Shown: positions 17,671 through 25,771, counted from the stretch's first letter. The stretch: 64,000 nucleotides of DNA from Flavobacterium sp. (GCF_039595935.1 NZ_JBCNKR010000004.1:1363001-1427000); one strand, 5' to 3'. The notes: generated from the letters alone by a model not told the origin. Made by a program: numbers and translations.

Positions 17671-18066
17671 ATGATAACACTAGAACTAAAAAGTCATTTT
17701 TTAAGATTATATCAAATGGCATTATCTGATGATCAGTTTGATGTATTAGAACTTCAAATGCTGTATCATTTTGCAGACGAAAGAGGAATTCCGAAAGAAG
17801 AGCTTGATAAGCTTTTCTTAAATCCAATTAATACCGAATTTATTGTTCCGGAAACTTTAAACACAAAAATTGAATATCTATACGATCTTACGAGAATTAT
17901 TTGGGCCGATGGAAAAATTACCGATGACGAATTAAACATGCTGAGAAAGTATTGCAGAAAATTTGATTTTGTCGAAGAAAACATCAACGATTTATCTGAT
18001 TATCTGATTGATTGTGTTCAAAAAAACATCGGAAAAGAAGAAATTATTAGTCAACTAAACGCATAA
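17671..18066 (+). CDS. TerB-like protein
   Basis: 131 residues, all helical, no signal. Acidic helices with FDVLELQMLYHFADERGIP and LTRIIWADGKITDDELNMLRKYCRKF match the TerB/DjlA-like domain, whose D-G-x-I-x-x-x-E turn recurs in tellurite-resistance and stress systems. TerB domains bind metal or act as adaptors at the membrane. It lies 3 bp before a coiled-coil membrane protein. Moderate confidence in the family. Confidence 0.65.
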   Translation: MITLELKSHFLRLYQMALSDDQFDVLELQMLYHFADERGIPKEELDKLFLNPINTEFIVPETLNTKIEYLYDLTRIIWADGKITDDELNMLRKYCRKFDFVEENINDLSDYLIDCVQKNIGKEEIISQLNA

Positions 18067-18069
18067 GTT

Positions 18070-19341
18070 ATGAAAACACTTACCCAATTATTTAGTTTAA
18101 AAAAACCTGAAGGTTCTTCTTTTAAAATTTCAGAAGAAAATGAAGAAGACAGAGAACAAATTAGAATTACGTATTACCAAAGCGGATTTGCTGCTTCTGT
18201 AAAAGCAACCGGAAAACCTATTGTTTTAAAAGCCTGCCTCCAGAATTTATATATGAGTTTTGAAGATCAATGCCGAAAACAAAAAATGGAGCAAGACAGA
18301 TTAAAACAACCGTATCGCGAAGAACAGGAAAAAAACAGAACGGAGCTGAAAAAATCTGAAGCGGCAATTGGTATTTATGAGAAAAAAGAACAGGATATCA
18401 ATGAAAATATCGATCAGATAAAAAACGAAATTATCGAAGTAAAACGTAATCCCGATAAATACGGAATTGAAGATGGAAAAGGCTTGAAAGCCCAGTTTTA
18501 TATTGGTTTGTTTTTGCTTCTTCCTATTACACTTTATGTTTTAGTTTTTTATGTTTCGGCTTCGTATTCTGCTTTTTTCAAGGAATTTGCAAACGATAGT
18601 TTAACGGCTGCAATTTTTGATGCCGACGCTTTAACTAATTCTTTTAAAGCAAGCTGGCTCGAAGGTGTTTTGGTTGTAACAATTCCGTTTGTATTTATGG
18701 GATTAGGTTATGTAATTCACATGGTGCAAAAAGGAAAAGGCATAAAAAATATCCTAAGAATGGCCGCTTTATTTATTACCACTTTTTTATTTGATGCCCT
18801 CCTGGCTTATCAAATCGAGAAAAAAATATATGAGTTTAATAAAACTACAGATTCTGCACCTTACAATTTGAATATCGCTTTGGGAGAAGCTGAATTTTGG
18901 ATGATAATTTTTGCCGGATTCGTGGTGTATATTATCTGGGGACTTGTTTTTGATTTTGTAATGAAAGAATTTGAAAACATTGATAAAATCAGAGCTTTTA
19001 TAAGAGGTAAAAAAGAAAACCTGATCGATTTAGAAAAATTGAAATCAGAATACATCAATAAAATAAATGGTTTTAAAGAACAGATTGTGACCATAAACGG
19101 GAAAATATCAGAACTGCAGGCCAAAATTGATGGTTTTGTTTTTCCTGTAAAAGAATATCTACATTATCATCACCAATATAAAGAAGGATGGTTTCAGGCC
19201 ATAAATACAGAGATCGCTTTACCTCATAAAGAAAAAGTAGAATTACTGGAAAACTGCGAAAATTTATCCGAAGAACATTTAGGAAGATTAAACTTAGTTG
19301 ATCCTGATTTTCAACAATTGATATATTCTAAAATTAATTAA
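18070..19341 (+). CDS. Coiled-coil four-helix membrane protein, unknown function
   Basis: 423 residues. A ~70-residue N-terminal part is followed by a charged coiled coil (~75-137), membrane segments near 142-163, 197-218, 225-245 and 275-297, then a second coiled coil (~300-360). I do not recognise the family. The topology puts both coiled coils in the cytosol, where they could bind the TerB-like product. The VWA-like lipoprotein gene starts one base after its stop, so translation is tightly coupled. Confidence 0.7.
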   Translation: MKTLTQLFSLKKPEGSSFKISEENEEDREQIRITYYQSGFAASVKATGKPIVLKACLQNLYMSFEDQCRKQKMEQDRLKQPYREEQEKNRTELKKSEAAIGIYEKKEQDINENIDQIKNEIIEVKRNPDKYGIEDGKGLKAQFYIGLFLLLPITLYVLVFYVSASYSAFFKEFANDSLTAAIFDADALTNSFKASWLEGVLVVTIPFVFMGLGYVIHMVQKGKGIKNILRMAALFITTFLFDALLAYQIEKKIYEFNKTTDSAPYNLNIALGEAEFWMIIFAGFVVYIIWGLVFDFVMKEFENIDKIRAFIRGKKENLIDLEKLKSEYINKINGFKEQIVTINGKISELQAKIDGFVFPVKEYLHYHHQYKEGWFQAINTEIALPHKEKVELLENCENLSEEHLGRLNLVDPDFQQLIYSKIN

Positions 19342-19342
19342 A

Positions 19343-20242
19343 ATGAAAAATACTTTACTTAAGATTTCACTGTCATTGCTGCTGATTCTATTTTTTTCAT
19401 GTAAAGAAGATTCTAAAGATGAAGAAAAAGAAACTGCAGTAAAAAGCTCTGTTTCTGAAAATTACAATATCAGCATTTTGGTTGATTTATCAGATCGCAT
19501 AAGTCTCAAAAAAAATCCAAACCCAACAATGGAGTTTTATCAGAGAGATTTAGGATATATCAAATCTGTTTCGGAAGCTTTTACGCAGCATTTAAAGTCA
19601 AAAAGAATGAGGCAGATTGATGATAAAATGCAGTTATTCTTTAATCCTGAACCAGAGAGTCCGGAAATTAATTCAATCGCAGATCAGTTAAAAATTTCGG
19701 TAGACAAAAATAATGCGTCAAAAAAATTGCTTAATTCCATAAATGAAACTTATGCTACGAAGACATCAAAAATATACCAATCGGCAATTGACGACGATAA
19801 ATATATTGGATCAGATATTTGGAATTTTTTCGACAGCAAAGCAGAGGATCAATGTGTCGAGAAAGGCTACAGAAATATCCTCGTTATCTTAACCGACGGA
19901 TATATGTATTATGATGGAACAAAATTTAAAAATGGTAATTTATCCAGTTATCTAACGCCTCAACTAATTAAACAAAATGGTTTAAATACAAACGACTGGG
20001 AAAAGAAATTTACAACTGAAAATTTTGGTTTTGTTAAAACAGATACTAATTTATCGAATCTTGAAGTGCTGGTTTTAGGCATTAATCCAGACAAAAAAAA
20101 TCCGTATGAAGAAAAAGTAATCAAGGCATATTGGGCAAAATGGCTTAAGGAAATAAAAATCAGTCATTTTGAGATTAAAAGTGCAGAACTGCCTTCGAAC
20201 ATGGATAAAATTATCAAAGATTTTATTTTAGAAAAAGCATAA
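19343..20242 (+). CDS. VWA-like lipoprotein
   Basis: 299 residues. Lipobox FFSC (Cys20) and an acidic stretch (KEDSKDEEKE) suggest outer-membrane anchoring. The core has the pattern of a von Willebrand A fold: ISILVDLSDRIS (first strand, MIDAS-like DxSxx) and later NILVILTDGYMYY (fourth strand with TDG). The MIDAS motif is atypical, so metal binding is uncertain. It is the last gene of the operon and is followed by a terminator. Confidence 0.7.
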   Translation: MKNTLLKISLSLLLILFFSCKEDSKDEEKETAVKSSVSENYNISILVDLSDRISLKKNPNPTMEFYQRDLGYIKSVSEAFTQHLKSKRMRQIDDKMQLFFNPEPESPEINSIADQLKISVDKNNASKKLLNSINETYATKTSKIYQSAIDDDKYIGSDIWNFFDSKAEDQCVEKGYRNILVILTDGYMYYDGTKFKNGNLSSYLTPQLIKQNGLNTNDWEKKFTTENFGFVKTDTNLSNLEVLVLGINPDKKNPYEEKVIKAYWAKWLKEIKISHFEIKSAELPSNMDKIIKDFILEKA

Positions 20243-20264
20243 AACACCATATAGACGCTATTTT

Positions 20265-20295
20265 AAAGAGGAATTTGATTGTCCTCTTTTTTTTG
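20265..20295 (+). terminator. Terminator of the six-gene operon
   Basis: Stem AAAGAGGA/TCCTCTTT with a nine-base loop and a run of T, 22 bp after the last stop. Confidence 0.85.
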
Positions 20296-20337
20296 TTTAA
20301 ACCTTCTTTATAAAAAAAATTAAAAAGTTTACCACAT

Positions 20338-20391
20338 TACGGATTTCCATAAAACACTGATTTTTATTGGTTTTACATTTGAATTATTAAT
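20338..20391 (+). promoter_or_regulatory. Promoter element B, copy of the operon promoter
   Basis: Contains TACGGATTTCC (left part of the inferred TACGGATTTCCGTA palindrome), ACTG, and the -7 box TACATTTG at 20374-20381. The 51 bp from 20341 match 16858-16908 at 43 positions. It drives the restriction-like gene at 20408. Confidence 0.65.
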
Positions 20392-20407
20392 TTAAAACTA
20401 CAAACCA

Positions 20408-21475
20408 ATGGAAATGAATATTCAACTAAAATCGTTAGCAGATAAAATAAATCAGCTGAAAAGTAAAATTGAAACCGAAGAATCTACTAAGCATGCTTTT
20501 GTATTGCCTTTTATACATGTTTTAGGATATGATGCATTTAATCCGCTAGAAGTTGTTCCAGAATTTACTGCCGATTTGGGCTTAAAAAAAGGAGAAAAAG
20601 TAGATTATGCTATTTTTCAAAACGGAGAGCCTATTATTATAGTCGAATGCAAAAGCTGGAAAGAAAAACTTACGGTTCATAATTCACAATTGTTCCGATA
20701 TTTCCATGTTACCAAAACCAGATTTGCTCTTTTAACAAACGGAATCCATTATCAGTTTTTTACTGACCTGGACGATCAAAACAAAATGGACGAAAAACCA
20801 TTTCTGGAATTTGACATCAGCAATTTAAAAGAAAGTACAATAAACGAAATTGCAAAATTTCACAAAGCCAATTTTGATGTAGACAATATTGTAAGCAATG
20901 CCAGTTCTTTAAAATACATTAAAGAAATTAAGAAACTTATAAATGAAGAATTAGAAAGTCCATCAAGTGATTTTACAAAAATATTTGCGAGCAGAATTTA
21001 TACCGGAAGATTAACTGAAAAAGTGGTTGACGAATTTAAAGATTTAGTTCAAAAATCAGTTAGTCAATTCATCAATGATAAAATTAATGATCGCCTAAAT
21101 GCTGCTCTTACAAAGGAAACCATCAAACAGCAGGATGAAGAAATCATATCTGTTGAAGATGATAATAAGATCGTTACCACAGAAGAAGAACTTGATGGTT
21201 ATCGTATTGTAGTTGCTATTTTGCGAAGAAACCTCCCAATCAGCAGAATCATACATCGCGATACACAATCTTATTTTGGAATTCTGCTAGACGATAACAA
21301 TCGCAAACCTTTATGCAGACTTCATCTTAATGGAAGTAAAAAATATATAAGTCTTTTCAACAATAATAAAATCGAAGCTAAAATCGCAATATCATCAATT
21401 GACGACATTTATCAATATGAAAAAGAGTTGTTAGAAACTGCTGCGCTTTACGAAACAGAATTAAATCCCGTATAA
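20408..21475 (+). CDS. Orphan type I restriction R N-terminal-domain protein
   Basis: 355 residues. The N-terminal ~150 match the HSDR_N nuclease domain: FVLPFIHVLGYDAFNP, then the PD-(D/E)xK core with Asp66 (KVDYAIF) and Glu80-x-Lys82 (IVECKSW), then a Gln/Arg helix (NSQLFRYF). There is no helicase domain, and no hsdM or hsdS gene nearby, so this is not a complete restriction enzyme. The C-terminal ~200 residues form a separate domain (DGYRIVVAILRRNLP..., IIHRDTQSYFGILLDDNNRKPLCRL) seen in similar stand-alone bacterial proteins. It could be a nuclease or a nucleic-acid-binding protein. ATG at 20414 is an alternative start. Confidence 0.82.
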   Translation: MEMNIQLKSLADKINQLKSKIETEESTKHAFVLPFIHVLGYDAFNPLEVVPEFTADLGLKKGEKVDYAIFQNGEPIIIVECKSWKEKLTVHNSQLFRYFHVTKTRFALLTNGIHYQFFTDLDDQNKMDEKPFLEFDISNLKESTINEIAKFHKANFDVDNIVSNASSLKYIKEIKKLINEELESPSSDFTKIFASRIYTGRLTEKVVDEFKDLVQKSVSQFINDKINDRLNAALTKETIKQQDEEIISVEDDNKIVTTEEELDGYRIVVAILRRNLPISRIIHRDTQSYFGILLDDNNRKPLCRLHLNGSKKYISLFNNNKIEAKIAISSIDDIYQYEKELLETAALYETELNPV

Positions 21476-21554
21476 ATACTCATTTTAAAAAGCTTAATTC
21501 TAATTAGATTTATCGCACCAAAAACTAATAAATCTAACCAAATACCACACGCCT

Positions 21555-21965
21555 ATGCCAAAAAACTACTTCATCATACTTTTACTATTTACATTTTATT
21601 CCTGCGAAAAGGCTTCTGCTCCTCCTCTAACCCAAATAAAACCATTTTATAAAGAGGTAATTACGCCAGATGACCGCAAAACAATTACGCCGGAAGAAGC
21701 TAAAACGTATCATGTAAATAAAACCTATCATTATGAATACCGAACCGGAAATTCAGGGAATTACGAATATAATTATGATGTGAAAGGAATAAACATTCAA
21801 GGCGATTCGGTTTTTGGGAATATAAATGTCAGCGGAAAATACGGTGCCGGAATTTTAACCAGTGATACGGTTGCAGAAATTGAAATCAATACCGAGTGGG
21901 TTGCTTACGGAAAACTAAAAGCGACTGATAAAAAAGGAAATGAATACAATTTAATTGTCAAATAA
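21555..21965 (+). CDS. Lipoprotein of unknown function
   Basis: 136 residues, lipobox FYSC (Cys17). The mature part is beta-rich: KTYHYEYRTGNSGNYEYNYDV, SVFGNINVSGKYGAG, EINTEWVAYGKLKATDKKGNEY. It looks like a small beta-barrel or sandwich and has no catalytic motif. The next gene starts 8 bp downstream and encodes a small Cys-containing secreted protein; the two are likely co-expressed. Confidence 0.7.
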   Translation: MPKNYFIILLLFTFYSCEKASAPPLTQIKPFYKEVITPDDRKTITPEEAKTYHVNKTYHYEYRTGNSGNYEYNYDVKGINIQGDSVFGNINVSGKYGAGILTSDTVAEIEINTEWVAYGKLKATDKKGNEYNLIVK

Positions 21966-21973
21966 AATACGCA

Positions 21974-22183
21974 ATGAAATATACTTTACTCTTACTTTTA
22001 ATCCTTATTAGTTCATTTCGACCGCCAGAAACCAGTGTTTATATCTGCGGATCGAGTGGTGCAAAAAAGTACCATCTCAAAGAACATTGCAGAGGTTTGT
22101 CATCCTGCAGTCGTGAAGTGGTAAAAACTACGCTCAAACAAGCTCAGAACATGGGTTTGACAATTTGCGGATGGGAAGATTAG
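21974..22183 (+). CDS. Small secreted Cys protein
   Basis: 69 residues. A hydrophobic N-terminus (LLLLLILISSFR) looks like a signal peptide. The mature part has YICGSSGAKKYHLKEHC, then LSSCSREV and ends TICGWED: four cysteines that could bind metal or form disulfides. It resembles the 68-residue protein at 16940 in layout. The stop codon TAG forms the whole loop of the terminator hairpin. Confidence 0.65.
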   Translation: MKYTLLLLLILISSFRPPETSVYICGSSGAKKYHLKEHCRGLSSCSREVVKTTLKQAQNMGLTICGWED

Positions 22184-22199
22184 ATCTTCCCATTTTTTA
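22171..22199 (+). terminator. Terminator whose loop is the stop codon
   Basis: Perfect 10-bp arms ATGGGAAGAT and ATCTTCCCAT enclose TAG (22181-22183), followed by a T-tract. The last three codons form the 5' arm. Confidence 0.85.
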
Positions 22200-22275
22200 T
22201 ATTTAATCATTTGATAATAATGAGTTTACAATAATTTCACATTAGTTTTCTTAATTTGATATAAAACTAATCGTT

Positions 22276-22359
22276 ATGAAATTCTTTAATCTAAATTTTC
22301 TGGTATCATTCAAAGAATGGCTTTTTTTAAGAGCTATGCAATCTTCTTTCCTACACTAA
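22276..22359 (+). CDS. Possible 27-residue upstream peptide
   Basis: ATG at 22276 opens a 27-codon frame (MKFFNLNFLVSFKEWLF...) ending 33 bp before the beta-glucosidase start. A TTAATTTG box (-7-like) lies just upstream. The length and place fit a leader peptide, but no codon bias or homology supports it. Confidence 0.2.
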   Translation: MKFFNLNFLVSFKEWLFLRAMQSSFLH

Positions 22360-22392
22360 TAAACCGTTTAAAATAAAGGAAAGTACTATTGA

Positions 22393-23745
22393 ATGAATAA
22401 AATTGAAAACTCATTTTTGAACAAAAACCAATTTGGTGAAGATTTCTTGTGGGGTGTTTCTACCGCCGCTTTCCAAATTGAAGGAGCGCATGATTCTGAC
22501 GGAAAAGGTTCTTCTATCTGGGATGTTTTTACTTCTCAAAAAGGAAAAATTAAAAACGGAGATCATGCACTGACTGCCTGCGATTTCTACAATTCTTATC
22601 AAAATGATATTGATTTAATTCGGGAATTAAATATTCCGAATTTCAGGTTTTCTATCAGCTGGCCCAGAATTATGCCAACTGGAGTTCATCCTGTAAATCA
22701 GGCCGGAATTGATTATTACAACAAAATTATCGATTTATTACTCGCATCAGGAATTGAACCGTGGATTACGCTTTATCATTGGGATTTACCTCATGAACTC
22801 GAATTAAAAGGCGGTTGGACAAGCAGAGAATCTGTTAAATGGTTTTCAGAATATGTCGAAGTCTGCGCGCAATATTTTGGTGATCGTGTCAAAAACTGGA
22901 TGGTAATCAATGAACCTTCTGTATTTACAGGAGCCGGCTATTTTCTGGGTATTCACGCGCCTGGGAAAAAAGGAATTACGAATTATTTAAAAGCGATGCA
23001 TCACGTTACTCTGGCAACGGCTGCAGGTGCAAAAATATTACGGAACAAAATTCCGCATGCTAATATCGGAACGACATTTTCATGCACACATATTGAACCG
23101 GCAACGGACAGTCAAAAAGATATAGAAGCTGCAAAACGTGTTGATACTTTACTGAACCGCACTTTTATTGAGCCCATTTTAGGATTAGGATATCCGCAGA
23201 AAGATCTTCCGGTGCTAAAAAAACTCAACAATTATATTTTAGAAGATGATTTAAATAATCTCGCTTTCGATTTTGATTTCATCGGATTACAGTGTTACAC
23301 ACGTGAAGTGGTAAAATCAGCCATATTGATTCCGTATATTGGTGCTGAATTGGTAAGTGCCGAAAAACGAAACGTAATTTCTACCGAAATGGGCTGGGAA
23401 GTTTATCCACCCGCATTGTACCATGTTCTGAAAAAATTCAACGAATATAAAAACATCAAAAAAATCATCATTACCGAAAATGGCGCCGCTTTTCCTGATA
23501 CGGTAACAAACGGAAAAGTATTTGACATTAAGCGAACTCATTTTATACAGGATAACTTAGAACAGATTTTAAAAGCAAAAAGCGAAGGACTAAATGTTGA
23601 AGGCTATTTTGTATGGAGTTTAACCGATAACTTCGAATGGGCTGAAGGTTACAACGCCCGTTTTGGATTAATTCATGTCGATTTTGAAACTCAGAAGAGA
23701 ACCATCAAAAATTCAGGATTGTGGTTTAAAGACTTTTTATCTTAA
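22393..23745 (+). CDS. Beta-glucosidase, glycoside hydrolase family 1
   Basis: 450 residues, the full family length, no signal peptide, so cytosolic. The N-terminal GH1 signature FLWGVSTAAFQIEGA is present, as are YHWDLPHEL, the acid/base Glu174 in INEPS and the nucleophile Glu362 in IITENGA. The C-terminal SLTDNFEWAEGYNARFGL is the aglycone/glycone-site block. It should hydrolyse beta-glucosides or beta-galactosides by a retaining mechanism. It stands alone, with a strong terminator behind it; no sugar transporter is adjacent. Confidence 0.93.
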   Translation: MNKIENSFLNKNQFGEDFLWGVSTAAFQIEGAHDSDGKGSSIWDVFTSQKGKIKNGDHALTACDFYNSYQNDIDLIRELNIPNFRFSISWPRIMPTGVHPVNQAGIDYYNKIIDLLLASGIEPWITLYHWDLPHELELKGGWTSRESVKWFSEYVEVCAQYFGDRVKNWMVINEPSVFTGAGYFLGIHAPGKKGITNYLKAMHHVTLATAAGAKILRNKIPHANIGTTFSCTHIEPATDSQKDIEAAKRVDTLLNRTFIEPILGLGYPQKDLPVLKKLNNYILEDDLNNLAFDFDFIGLQCYTREVVKSAILIPYIGAELVSAEKRNVISTEMGWEVYPPALYHVLKKFNEYKNIKKIIITENGAAFPDTVTNGKVFDIKRTHFIQDNLEQILKAKSEGLNVEGYFVWSLTDNFEWAEGYNARFGLIHVDFETQKRTIKNSGLWFKDFLS

Positions 23746-23764
23746 ACTAAATTCTTCTCAAATA

Positions 23765-23796
23765 AAAAGCCTTTCCGTAATTACGGAAAGGCTTTT
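23765..23796. terminator. Bidirectional terminator, 32-bp perfect palindrome
   Basis: AAAAGCCTTTCCGTAA meets its exact complement with no loop. It separates the rightward beta-glucosidase gene and the leftward nucleotidase gene. Confidence 0.88.
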
Positions 23797-23832
23797 CTCT
23801 TCAAAAAACAAATAATTATAACCTTTTACAGT

Positions 23833-24366
23833 TTATAATGTTTCTTTTAAAATGGCAACTGCTTCTTTCCAGTTGTTTACTCTTACGTGATGTGTATGAT
23901 TTACATTATGATAGGCTGTAAACATAATAGGTTTACCCATACAATAATCCAGATTTTTACAATGGTCATCAATCATAAAATCAGTATTGATGATGTTTTT
24001 ACTACCACACAAAATAATATTGTTCCATTTAATAAAAGGAAAATGTTCTGCAAGCCAGGCCATTTTTTCTGAAAGTGAAACAGGGAATTCTGTCGCTGCT
24101 GATACAATAAAAATTTCAAAATCTTTATCTAATTCAAGCAAACTTTCTACAGCATCGGGCATTACAGGCAGTGTTCTAAAGAAATTCTCTGAATGCAAAA
24201 GTTCATGAATAAAATCTCTTTTTTCAAAAGCAGCATCAGAAGCTAAACCTTTAATACTTTCCTTTGATAAAGCAGTTCCGTGCGCTTTATTATAATGGTC
24301 AATTAATTGTGCATCAATGTCGGCTAACACACCGTCCATGTCAATTGCGATAGTTTTCTTTCTCAT
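23833..24366 (-). CDS. 5'(3')-deoxyribonucleotidase-like HAD hydrolase
   Basis: 177 residues. HAD motif I is AIDMDGVLAD with both aspartates, motif II is FIVSAA, and the later GSKNIINTDFMIDDH gives motifs III/IV. The short cap and DxDGVLAD match the NT5C family, which dephosphorylates deoxynucleoside monophosphates; the exact substrate is not shown. It is divergent from a DeoR regulator, with an inverted repeat between them, so that regulator may control it. Confidence 0.82.
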   Translation of the reverse strand: MRKKTIAIDMDGVLADIDAQLIDHYNKAHGTALSKESIKGLASDAAFEKRDFIHELLHSENFFRTLPVMPDAVESLLELDKDFEIFIVSAATEFPVSLSEKMAWLAEHFPFIKWNNIILCGSKNIINTDFMIDDHCKNLDYCMGKPIMFTAYHNVNHTHHVRVNNWKEAVAILKETL

Positions 24367-24396
24367 TGTAAATTTATTTTGCGGTAAAATTATGCA

Positions 24397-24420
24397 AAAA
24401 TTGCAAATTATTGCAATTTT
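24397..24420. promoter_or_regulatory. Inverted repeat between nucleotidase and DeoR genes
   Basis: Arms AAAATTGCAA and TTGCAATTTT flank ATTA, a perfect 24-bp inverted repeat. A further TTGCAA lies at 24431. Its position between divergent genes suits an operator for the DeoR-type regulator. Confidence 0.55.
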
Positions 24421-24454
24421 AAATGTATTTTTGCAATATTAAATCGCAAAATAA

Positions 24455-25204
24455 ATGAAGAAGGAAGAACGTCAAAAAGCTATTTTAGAATATATGTCTA
24501 AAGAGCATCGTGCGGCATCAGTAGAATTAAGTGAGTTTTTGGGCGTTTCTGAAGATACTATAAGACGTGATGTAAAAGAACTTTCAGATCAGGGTCTTTT
24601 AAAAGCAGTTCGAGGCGGTGCAGTTGCGCCTTCTCCTATTCCGCTGCATTATCGAAAAAGAGAAAAACACGACGTAGAAAACAAAAAGATCATCGCCCAA
24701 AAAGCAATTTCTTATTTAAAAGACGGACAAGTTGTCTTTATAGATGGCGGAACAACTTCTGTCGCTCTTGTTGCCAGTTTTCCTTATGATTTAAAATTAA
24801 CAGTTATTACTAATAGTTTTCCTGTTGCTGCTTTAGTTGAAGATTTACCGAACATCGATTTAATCTTTGCCGGAGGAAAAATGTGTAAAACTTCCTTTGC
24901 TACTTCCAGTATTGAAACCATCGATTTTTTTAGAAATTTTCGAGCCGATGTCTGTATTTTAGGAATCTGCAGTATTCATCACGAACGAGGCATTACCGGT
25001 ATTTTATATGATGATTCGATGTTAAAAAAGAACATGATTCAGAACTCTAATTTTGTTATCGCTTTGAGTTCTATTGAAAAAGTAGAAACTGCCGAATCTT
25101 ATTTTGTCTGCCCGATAAAAGATATCAATGTATTGGTAACCAACGTTTCGCCGGAAGATGAGATTTTAAAAACATATAAAAATACGGGACTCACGATTTT
25201 ATAG
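24455..25204 (+). CDS. DeoR/GlpR family transcriptional regulator
   Basis: 249 residues, standard length. The helix-turn-helix is near 18-45 (ASVELSEFLGVSEDTIRRDVKELSDQG), the DeoR signature. The C-terminal sugar-phosphate-sensing domain has FIDGGTTSVAL, VITNSFP and IFAGGKM. Proteins of this family repress sugar or nucleoside catabolic genes until a phosphorylated sugar binds. Targets here may be the divergent nucleotidase and itself. The gene ends at a terminator shared with the convergent lipoprotein gene. Confidence 0.9.
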   Translation: MKKEERQKAILEYMSKEHRAASVELSEFLGVSEDTIRRDVKELSDQGLLKAVRGGAVAPSPIPLHYRKREKHDVENKKIIAQKAISYLKDGQVVFIDGGTTSVALVASFPYDLKLTVITNSFPVAALVEDLPNIDLIFAGGKMCKTSFATSSIETIDFFRNFRADVCILGICSIHHERGITGILYDDSMLKKNMIQNSNFVIALSSIEKVETAESYFVCPIKDINVLVTNVSPEDEILKTYKNTGLTIL

Positions 25205-25221
25205 TTCTTTGCATAAAACAA

Positions 25222-25259
25222 AAAAAGCCTTTCAGAATTTTACTTCCGAAAGGCTTTTT
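25222..25259. terminator. Bidirectional terminator
   Basis: AAAAAAGCCTTTCAGAA and TTCCGAAAGGCTTTTT arms around TTTTAC, between the convergent regulator and lipoprotein genes. It closely resembles the one at 25711. Confidence 0.8.
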
Positions 25260-25277
25260 GAATTATATATCATTTTA

Positions 25278-25643
25278 TCAACGAAGTCTGTATTTATAAG
25301 CTTGTTTTAAAATCCCAACATGTATTTTACCATTGTTTTTTAAATGGGCTGTTACCAAAACATATTTCTCTTCGGGATATTTTATTTCATAATTAAATAC
25401 GGTGTCTTTTACTTTTACCTGAAGCTGGTGTTTTCCATCATCAGATACCGAAAGCCCAATCGTTTCATAAGTAGGCAGTCCGTTTGCAGCTTTTAAATTA
25501 ATGTCCTGAATTTTCTTTTTATCCAGAAGAATTTCCATCTTTAAATTATCCAGCTTCTTATCGGTTGGCTGTTCAAATGAAACAACATATTTTTTACACC
25601 CAAATGTGCACAGAACGATTAGTAATAGTAAAAACTTTTTCAT
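25278..25643 (-). CDS. Lipoprotein of unknown function
   Basis: 121 residues; lipobox TFGC at Cys16, then a basic start (KKYVVSF). The mature part is a beta-sandwich-like repeat of strands (LKMEILLDKKKIQDI, HQLQVKVKDTVFNYEI, KYVLVTAHLKNNGKIHV). No recognised family. It stands between two near-identical terminators. Confidence 0.65.
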   Translation of the reverse strand: MKKFLLLLIVLCTFGCKKYVVSFEQPTDKKLDNLKMEILLDKKKIQDINLKAANGLPTYETIGLSVSDDGKHQLQVKVKDTVFNYEIKYPEEKYVLVTAHLKNNGKIHVGILKQAYKYRLR

Positions 25644-25710
25644 GGAAATACGCTTTATTATTTTATAAATATAGATATTTTTATCTTAGAATTAAATCTA
25701 TTTAATAAAC

Positions 25711-25750
25711 AAAAAAGCCTTTCAAGATTTTACTCTTAAAAGGCTTTCTT
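25711..25750 (-). terminator. Terminator of the RND efflux operon
   Basis: Reading left, AAAGCCTTTTAAGA, a short loop, TCTTGAAAGGCTTTTTT. It is 22 bp after the outer-membrane factor stop and resembles the terminator at 25222. Confidence 0.8.
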
Positions 25751-25771
25751 TCTACAAATTAATTGGCAATA

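Noticed and set aside
20408-21475. Complete restriction-modification system
   Set aside because: No methylase, specificity or helicase part is present in the window.
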